Assembly (NCBI GenBank): GCA_963682055.1
Contig: OY821745.1
Coordinates: 25,913,342-25,977,341, forward strand
DNA from: Primula veris
Taxonomy: Eukaryota; Streptophyta; Magnoliopsida; Ericales; Primulaceae
DNA: 64,000 bases
Direction of reading: 5' to 3'
The position numbers were made by a program, and so were the translations under genes. The notes under the pieces were generated by a model that was given only the letters and a program-made list of their open reading frames with translations, ran no database searches and was not told the origin of the DNA. Below are positions 57,643 to 64,000 of this stretch, piece by piece (within the stretch, counting starts at the first letter, position 1; the number at the start of each line of letters is the position of its first letter).

Positions 57643-60124
57643 TCAAGATGGGGAGTGAAGAGATAAAACACCTATTTTGACAAGTAAATGCTGAAAACAA
57701 GTTTCACCAACATATTTAGTAAACAAATATGCAACATTATCATTAGTATGGATATGTAATGGATGAACAATATTTTTAATGATCAAATCCCTAATAAAAT
57801 GACAATCAAACTCAATATGTTTAGTACTTTCATGATTAACAAGATTATATGCTAAAACCAAAGCACTTTTACTATCTGTAAATAAAGCAACTGATTTTTC
57901 AATTTTAAAACATAAATCCTTAGTTAATTGTAATAACCACATACTCAGCCTCAGCACTACTCCTAGATACCACATTCTGTTTTTTTCTTTTCCAATATAT
58001 TAATGAATTACCAAGAAAAATACTAAAACCTGTAACTGACATTTTTGTGTCAACACAAGCTGCCCAATCTGAATCACTATATGCCTTCAAATTAATAGAA
58101 GATTGAGAGGAGAAAAATATAACTTGAGCTGGATCTTTTTTTATGTACCTTAACACCCTTAATGCTTCTGCATAATGACTTTTGCTAGTAGCTGCTAAAA
58201 ATTGGATTAAAACATGTACACAAAAGCTAATGTCTGGTCTAGTTCTGGTTAGATATAACAATTTTCCAATTAATCTCGTGTATAAAGTAATATCATGAAA
58301 TTTATCATTATCAGTACACGTGAATTTTTGTTTAGTGTACATTGGAAAATTACTTGGTTTTGAGGCTAAAAGTCCTGCATCAGCTAACACTTCTAGAGCA
58401 TACTTTATTTGACAAATGTGAATTCCATCTTTATTTCTAGTTACCTCTAATCCTAAAAAGTATTTTAAAGGACCCAAATCTTTTAATTTGAAATGAGTAT
58501 TAAGAAAAAGTTTAACCTCATTAATTAAATCTGAACATGAACTCCCTAAAATGATGTCATCTACATATACTAATAAAGCCATAAACTTACTATTTCTGGT
58601 GATAGTAAAAAAAGAATAATCAGTTATAGATTGAACAAAACCCCAAAAAAAATGAGAGAATAACTTAATTTTGAAAATCATTCCCTAAATACTTGTTTTA
58701 AGCCATATAATGATTTCTGCAATTTACATACCAATTTACTATTTTTTTGTACAAAACCAGGTGGGGGTACCATATAAACCTCTTCATTAAGATCTACATA
58801 TAAAAAGCATTATTAAAATCTACTTGGCCTAAAACCCTATTTTGAGATGTTGTTATTGCCAAAAAACACCCAAGTGTTGTTATTTTAGCTATTTATGAGA
58901 AAGTGGCTTCAAATTCAATTCCTTCTAATTGGGTATACCCTTTTGCAACTAATCTAGCCTTATATCGCTCTACTATACCATCAACTTTGTATTGAACACT
59001 CTAAACTCATTTGCTACCAATTGGTTGTTTAATTTCCTAGTGGTAACTCAGTTAAAAACCAAGTTTTATTAAGTTTTAAAGCCTTAATTTCTTCTTTCAT
59101 AGCTTGTACCCATAATGGATCAACACTTGCTTGTTTATAAGTAGCAAGTTCAATTATAGAAGAAACTATCAAACAATAATTCTTGTGATTTTATGAGATT
59201 TTGTCATAAGAAATAAAACATGACAAGTCATTGGGATTGAATTTCTTATTATTAAAGAGAACAATATTGATATTACAATGAAAATCTTTTAGATACTCGG
59301 GTGCATAAGTTTTTCTAACAGATTTTTTACATGCAAGACTAGTATCAGGACTAGCATTATTAATGTTATTATCAGTATTAACATGATGAGTAACAATATC
59401 GTAATGAACACTATTAGAATTAACACTATCAGATTGAGCATTAACATTATTATGAGAATCTAAATGAACAGTATCATAATCATAAAAAATAACATCTCTT
59501 TAAAGAAAAATATCATGAGTATCAATATCAACAACTTTATAACCCTTAGTATTAGTTCCATAACAAATAAAAGCATATTTTCTTCCTCTAACATCAAATT
59601 TAGTCATCTTTCTACTCAAACTAGTTGCATAACACAGAAAGCCAAAAATTCTTAAATGATTATAAGTAGGTTTTTTGTTATATAGCATTGCTTATGGACT
59701 TTTATTCATCAATATATAAAGGATAAGGTGTTCTGGGTATTAAATAAGCTGCAGTTAATACAAAGTCACCCCAAAAACTTAAAGCCAAGAAAATTTGAAT
59801 CTAAGAGCCCTAGGCATATTTAAAAGATATTGATGCTTTCTTTCTACTACATCATTTTGTTGTTGTGTTTCAACACAACTTGTCTAATGAATAATGCCAT
59901 TTTGAGAATAAAAATCAAGTAAATTGAACTCAGTGCCATTATCACTTCTTAATATCATAATTTTATACTGACATTGATTTTCAACCATTTTATAAAAGTT
60001 ACGTATAATTACAGCAATTTCATATTTATATTTTAACAACAAAATTCATGTACATCTTGTAAAATCGTCTACAATAGTAAATAAATAATGAAAAACATCA
60101 TAAGTAGAGGCAGCATAAAAACCC
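57643..60124 (-). pseudogene. pol: Copia pol remnant (integrase, RT, RNase H), non-Sirevirus lineage
   Basis: Minus-strand blocks are 59500-59688 (integrase C-terminal part, TYNHLRIFGFLCY), frame-broken reverse transcriptase at 58700-59100, 57920-58681 with LLVYVDDIILGSS, KDLGPLKYFLGLE and RNase H start SDSDWAACVDTKMSVTG, and 57643-57975 with TKHIEFDCHFIRDL. Weak integrase-core traces lie to about 60120. Stops and frameshifts are numerous. The sequence is closer to the common plant RE/Ale-like copia elements than to the Sirevirus type. It is cut at 60124 by the gag-only element, so its 5' part should continue beyond 64000. Confidence 0.82.
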
Positions 60125-61367
60125 TGTTGGCCCGTGTGCGGCTAAACCTTAGAGAGGGGGGGGGGGGGGGGTGAATAAGGTTAATGGCGATTTTCGCCTA
60201 ATTAAAATTCTATGCAACTAACCACCCAACTTATGCAATTCTAAGCTTAAGCGTTTTAACAAGAGTTAATAAATTGCTAAGATAACTAAACGCAAGCAAT
60301 AAATACGCAAGAATATAAGTTGCGGAAAGAAAAAGCAAGGGAAGAAAATGACACCGTGATTTATAGAGGTTCGGCAAACGCGCCTACGTCCTCTCCTCGG
60401 TACTACCGAGTATTTCACTAAAATGTTTCTTCCGGATTTTACAAACCCTATCGAGCTCAATCGACCGATTGGCTCACCCTCTACCCGAGGTTCCTACTCT
60501 TGATACAAGTGCAAGAGAACACGTCTTCGAGTCTACGACTGCCCCTCAATTTATGAGTACCCGAATGAAAAACCTAGAGCTTTTAAGCTTCACTTGCTTA
60601 CAAAGCCTCTACCCGTTCACTCGCTCACAATTGAGTTTATAAAACACTCGATACAAATTTTGTTACAAAAATGTAACTACACTCACTATTCTAATTGCTT
60701 CTTAAAAAGCTAATTGGTGAGTTTTTTATGATGATCGAGCTTGAATCTCTTTCTCTTTGATTTTCCTCTTTCTCGAATATATAAGCACCAAAATGGTGAT
60801 ATTAGGGTTTTTAATGAGAGGTTGAAGCAAGTTGATTGGTATTGTGATTTGTTAGATTTGAAAGAGATATTGGGTGGTATATATATATGCCAAAAGGTCT
60901 GTTTTTCTGTGTTATGACCGTTAGAAGTGGTTGAGGCTGTTTTAAGCTATTTTCCAGAAAAAGCTGAAGAGCTGTTTTCGAATTCGGTAGAAAACGATCG
61001 GTCGTTTTCTACAGTCGATCGGTCGTTTTCCAGAAAACGATCGGTCGTTTCTAAAAAACGATCGGTCGTTTTTTCGATGTCCTCACTGGAAGAAATTGGG
61101 ACAAAAACGATCGGTCGTTTTTGTCCAGTCGATCGGTCGTCTGTTCTTCTGGCAGTTTTTCGGTCTTCTTCGAAAGCCCATAACTCCTTCGTTTTAGCTC
61201 CGATTTTGGTTCCGCTTGAACCTTTAGCTTCGTTTTTCTGTTCTCTATCTTTCTGGCGTGCTGAAATTTTCATTTACTTCTTTTGGAAAAGACAAGCGTT
61301 ACATCATCGAAATCGTAAAATCATTAAAGACATAATCAAAATCTATTATTGAACTCTAAGTTCAACA
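60125..61367 (-). repeat. 3' LTR of the gag-only element with CGATCGGTCG cluster
   Basis: 1243 bp, TGTTGAACTTAG to CACGGGCCAACA in element orientation. Six copies of CGATCGGTCG lie at 60995, 61016, 61038, 61059, 61108 and 61130, in the part of U3 where the 40361 family keeps its own palindromes. The U5 part shares ATACCGAGGAG-like and TTTGCCGAACCTCTATA blocks with that family. A G-run of about 18 lies at 60156-60172. Confidence 0.9.
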
Positions 61368-61643
61368 ATCTCCCCCATTTTGATTATGACAAACTAATGA
61401 TGATTTTACAAGAAAAATAATGTCTCCTCCATTTTAACAAAACGCATTATCTCTAAGTATATCATTTTTCTCCCCCTTTGGCATTATCAAAATGCAAAAA
61501 AAAATATGGGGTAATGTGAAGGGTTTTTAACGAAAAACCAAGACATGAAAAATGTTATAAAGATGCATATGCCCCCACCTAATCACATATATGTAAATAT
61601 TAAAGATTAGAGTATACCGAATATGTGATGTCGAGGCCGCTCG

Positions 61644-63662
61644 CTAATGGCATTTGCATTGAGCGTTGCCAAGTCCAAATAGGTGGTACCATTTGTTGGT
61701 ATGCCTTCCACCTTTGTCGATTAATGGCACTTCATTCTTGACGGTGGAGTCGATCTTCTTGACTTCCACGACTTTTGAGGGTGTTGCCAACCATTTGTTG
61801 ATTTTCTCCTTTTGGATGGAGATACCTACAACACAATTTTTGTCCTTTGGTACCCAATTTCTTTTGGGTCCGACATTGTTAGTGGCTCGGGTCTTTACTA
61901 CCCATTTCAAATCGCTTCTACTAACATGAAAGCGATTTGGGCATTTAGAAGAATTATGCTCACTTCTACTACAATGAATGCAATGCATAGATTTTTTCGA
62001 ATAACGAGAACTATGCGACTTTTTGTAGGAAGTTTTAGAAGTATGATGAGCGGTTTTGGTTTGAAAACCTAAACCTCTTCTATTATTACAAGAGTTTGGC
62101 AAAACTCTTGAAGTGCTCCCTTGTGTAAAAACAACCTTTTGTATAGGCGGAATAGGAGTTGTAGACATGCTAGAAGATTTGACATAGCGGGTTGTGCTTG
62201 AGCCAATAGAGTTGGAAACGAAACCCAAACCGCTTTTGTCATTGACATCTTTTTGACAACTCAAAATTTCGTCCAACACGGTTTTCCCTTTGGAAAACCT
62301 TGAGATTGTTAACTCGAGTTTCTTTACCGCAATGACAAGCTCATCGTTTTTATTTTTCAAAGAGTCATTTTCGGTTTTTAAAAACTCGTTTTTATCTTTT
62401 AAGTCTTCCTTTTCGTCATCTACATCATGAAGAGAAAATGACGATGTCGGAATAGACTCATTTTCAATTTTATCTCTTTTTAAGGATCTTATTTCTTCAT
62501 TGAGAGAAGAATTTATCCTTTTAAGAGAGTCGACCTTTTCGACAAGCTTAGGAACTTTTTTAGAATAAACATCGCACATATGAAGTAATTCATCATAAGA
62601 AAGATCATTTACCTCATCGGCTTCGCTTTCATTTTCGCTTGACGAAGATTGGTTAAGCTCATTGTTGTCTTCCAAGGCCACATAGCAACCAAGGTGAGCG
62701 ACTTCATCTTGGTCGGAGCTATCGCTAGAGCTTGAAGCGGATATCTTCTTCTTTCCTTTGCTCTTGCGATTCATGACGCAATCTCTCGCCATGTGTCCTT
62801 TCTTGCCACAAGTATAGCAAACAAAATCGTTAGAATAAATTGAATTATTTGACGATTTACCTTTATGTTTGCGGTGGTCTTTTAGCTTGAGTATTTCTTT
62901 GACGATTCGAATGATTTGCCTAGAATTTTCGTCGTCATTGGATAGCTCATTGCTTTCGTCACAAGTTGTTCCTTTGAAAGCTATCTCCCTCTTTTTCGAG
63001 ATTGGCTTGTGACTATTAAGGGTGATCTCGTGAGTAATGAGTGAACCCGTCAATGCATCAAGAGTGTAGGTATTCATGTCGTGCGCCTCTTGAATTGCGG
63101 TGACCTTTGGTTCCCATTCCTTTGGTAAGCTCCGAATCACCTTTGAGACCATTTCCTTACAAGATAAATGCTTACCAAGAGATGTTAATCCGTTAGTAAT
63201 AGTAGTAAATCTAGCAAGCATATCGGAAATAGTTTCACCCTCGCTCATTTTAAAAAGCTCGTAGTCATGAACTAATAGTTGAAGTTTGCAATCCTTAACT
63301 TGGTTAGTCCCTTCATGCATTACTACTAGCTTATCCCACATACCCTTAGCGGTTTTACAAGCGGAAATTTTGTTGTACTCGTTAGGAGAAACGGCACAAA
63401 CAATAGCGTACATCGCTTTGGCGTTCGTAGAGTAGGCTTCTAGTTGAGCATTATCTAGGTCCTCTACGGGGATTGGGTTCTCGCTATTTTCGGATGTAGG
63501 TACGGAATATCCTACTTTTATGGTCATCCAAAGTCTAACATTATAGCTTTGTAAAAACATGCTCATCCTATCCTTCCAATATGAAAAATTAATTCCACCA
63601 AAATAAGGTGGAGTATTTGGGGATAAAGCTATCCCGGATGCGAAATTGTACAAATTAGCCAT
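61644..63662 (-). CDS. gag: Sirevirus-type gag, 672 aa, intact
   Basis: The frame runs from ATG at 63662, 49 bases after the primer-binding site, to the stop at 61644. Residues ~20-50 (PPYFGGINFSYWKDRM) and ~60-215 are the usual copia gag domains. A zinc knuckle, CYTCGKKGHMARDC, lies at 282-295. A Ser/Asp/Glu-rich stretch follows, then a coiled-coil region (about 380-460), LDEILSCQ with GLGFVSN, and a second Cys/His segment CIHCSRSEHNSSKC near 560. The second knuckle and the LDEIL...GLGF segment also occur in the broken gag at 16740-18170 and mark the Sirevirus type. It forms the RNA-packaging particle. No pol follows, so any particle would need enzymes from another element. Confidence 0.93.
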   Translation of the reverse strand: MANLYNFASGIALSPNTPPYFGGINFSYWKDRMSMFLQSYNVRLWMTIKVGYSVPTSENSENPIPVEDLDNAQLEAYSTNAKAMYAIVCAVSPNEYNKISACKTAKGMWDKLVVMHEGTNQVKDCKLQLLVHDYELFKMSEGETISDMLARFTTITNGLTSLGKHLSCKEMVSKVIRSLPKEWEPKVTAIQEAHDMNTYTLDALTGSLITHEITLNSHKPISKKREIAFKGTTCDESNELSNDDENSRQIIRIVKEILKLKDHRKHKGKSSNNSIYSNDFVCYTCGKKGHMARDCVMNRKSKGKKKISASSSSDSSDQDEVAHLGCYVALEDNNELNQSSSSENESEADEVNDLSYDELLHMCDVYSKKVPKLVEKVDSLKRINSSLNEEIRSLKRDKIENESIPTSSFSLHDVDDEKEDLKDKNEFLKTENDSLKNKNDELVIAVKKLELTISRFSKGKTVLDEILSCQKDVNDKSGLGFVSNSIGSSTTRYVKSSSMSTTPIPPIQKVVFTQGSTSRVLPNSCNNRRGLGFQTKTAHHTSKTSYKKSHSSRYSKKSMHCIHCSRSEHNSSKCPNRFHVSRSDLKWVVKTRATNNVGPKRNWVPKDKNCVVGISIQKEKINKWLATPSKVVEVKKIDSTVKNEVPLIDKGGRHTNKWYHLFGLGNAQCKCH

Positions 63663-63710
63663 CGGGATCTTAACTCTAAAATCGTTAGATTCCTATATGC
63701 AAGAGCCTCG

Positions 63711-63722
63711 GCTCTGATACCA
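63711..63722 (-). other. Primer-binding site (initiator tRNA-Met)
   Basis: TGGTATCAGAGC on the minus strand, 2 bases from the 5' LTR. It is a full 12-base match to the common plant copia site. Confidence 0.9.
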
Positions 63723-63724
63723 AT

Positions 63725-64000
63725 TGTTGGCCCGTGTGCGGCTAAACCTTAGAGGGGGGGGGGGGGGGGTGAATAAGGTTTATGGCGATTTTTGCCTAAT
63801 TAAAATTCTATGCAACTAACCACCCAACTTATGCAATTCTAAGCTTAAGCGTTTTAACAAGAGTTAATATATTGCTAAGATAACTAAACGCAAGCAATAA
63901 ATACGCAAGAATATAAGTTGCGGAAAGTAAAAGTAAGGGAACAAAATGACACCGTGATTTATAGAGGTTCGGCAAACGCGCCTACGTCCTCTCCTCGGTA
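63725..64000 (-). repeat. 5' LTR of the gag-only element, cut by window end
   Basis: The first 276 bases (U5 end) are nearly identical to 60125-60399. The visible differences are few (length of the G-run at 63753-63769, a handful of substitutions), pointing to recent insertion. Confidence 0.9.

Larger units (their letters stand above)
60125..64000 (-). mobile_element. Gag-only LTR element (TR-GAG type), right end outside window
   Basis: Minus-strand order: 5' LTR from 63725 to beyond the window, primer-binding site 63711-63722, gag 63662-61644, a 276-bp spacer with two polypurine-like tracts, 3' LTR 61367-60125. No protease, integrase or reverse transcriptase fits in the spacer. LTR-gag-LTR elements without pol have been described as TR-GAGs and must be moved by proteins of a relative. 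The gag is fully open, so this copy looks recent. Confidence 0.9.

Noticed and set aside
60956..61352. Open frames across 60927-61352 as a protein gene
   Set aside because: They repeat DRSFS-like peptides because of the CGATCGGTCG motif cluster in the LTR. No family resemblance.

Overview
This window is AT-rich nuclear DNA from a flowering plant, most likely a eudicot. The evidence is spliced genes with GT-AG introns, plant Ty1/copia (Sirevirus-type) retrotransposons, a Cassandra LTR carrying 5S sequence, a Mutator-like element (MULE), plant MITEs and Helitron ends. Only two host genes are supported. One is the 3' part of an SBP-box transcription factor gene that looks SPL8-like (exons 1033-1190 and 2271-2374, plus strand). 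The other is a complete 18-exon HAP2/GCS1 gamete-fusion gene (46105-53957, minus strand, 732 codons read without a break). Most of the 43 kb between them is nested transposable elements.

Layout: 1-2374 SPL gene 3' part; 3863-4043 CACTA-like end; 4842-5920 solo LTR (target-site duplication CTATG); 8534-8638 U6 snRNA copy; 9997-20269 full-length but decayed Sirevirus-type copia element on the minus strand (duplication GTTCA), with a 1.17-kb foldback Mutator-type MITE inside its 5' LTR; 21503 and 55582 Helitron-like 3' ends; 23458-26970 broken LINE with two nested insertions; 28310-40097 an 11.8-kb MULE with a perfect 9-bp duplication; 40361-44973 a second, internally deleted Sirevirus-type element (duplication CGTAC); 46105-53957 HAP2; 54401-54691 Cassandra solo LTR; 57291-60124 broken copia element; 60125 to the window end, a gag-only LTR element (TR-GAG type) inserted in it.

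The most notable object is the MULE. Two convergent genes start near its terminal repeats: an 11-exon Ulp1-like (C48) cysteine protease gene (1022 codons) and a 3-exon MURA-type transposase gene (719 codons). Both stay in frame through every inferred splice junction. This is the Kaonashi-type (ULP-carrying MULE) layout, and the copy looks potentially autonomous. Its introns, leader and intergenic DNA are packed with an 11-bp motif, TCAGACTGTTT, in both orientations, probably well over 100 copies by eye. The motif is almost absent from exons. The clearest exonic copies fall in the codons next to and at the protease catalytic cysteine.

A second theme is that each Sirevirus-type family here carries its own short palindromic motif, clustered in the U3 part of the LTR and also seeded inside the element. 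The motifs are ACCCACCRGTGGGT-like, AACGATCGGTCGTT-like, and TTTCAGTTACAACTGAAA-like, the last resembling two inverted MYB sites.
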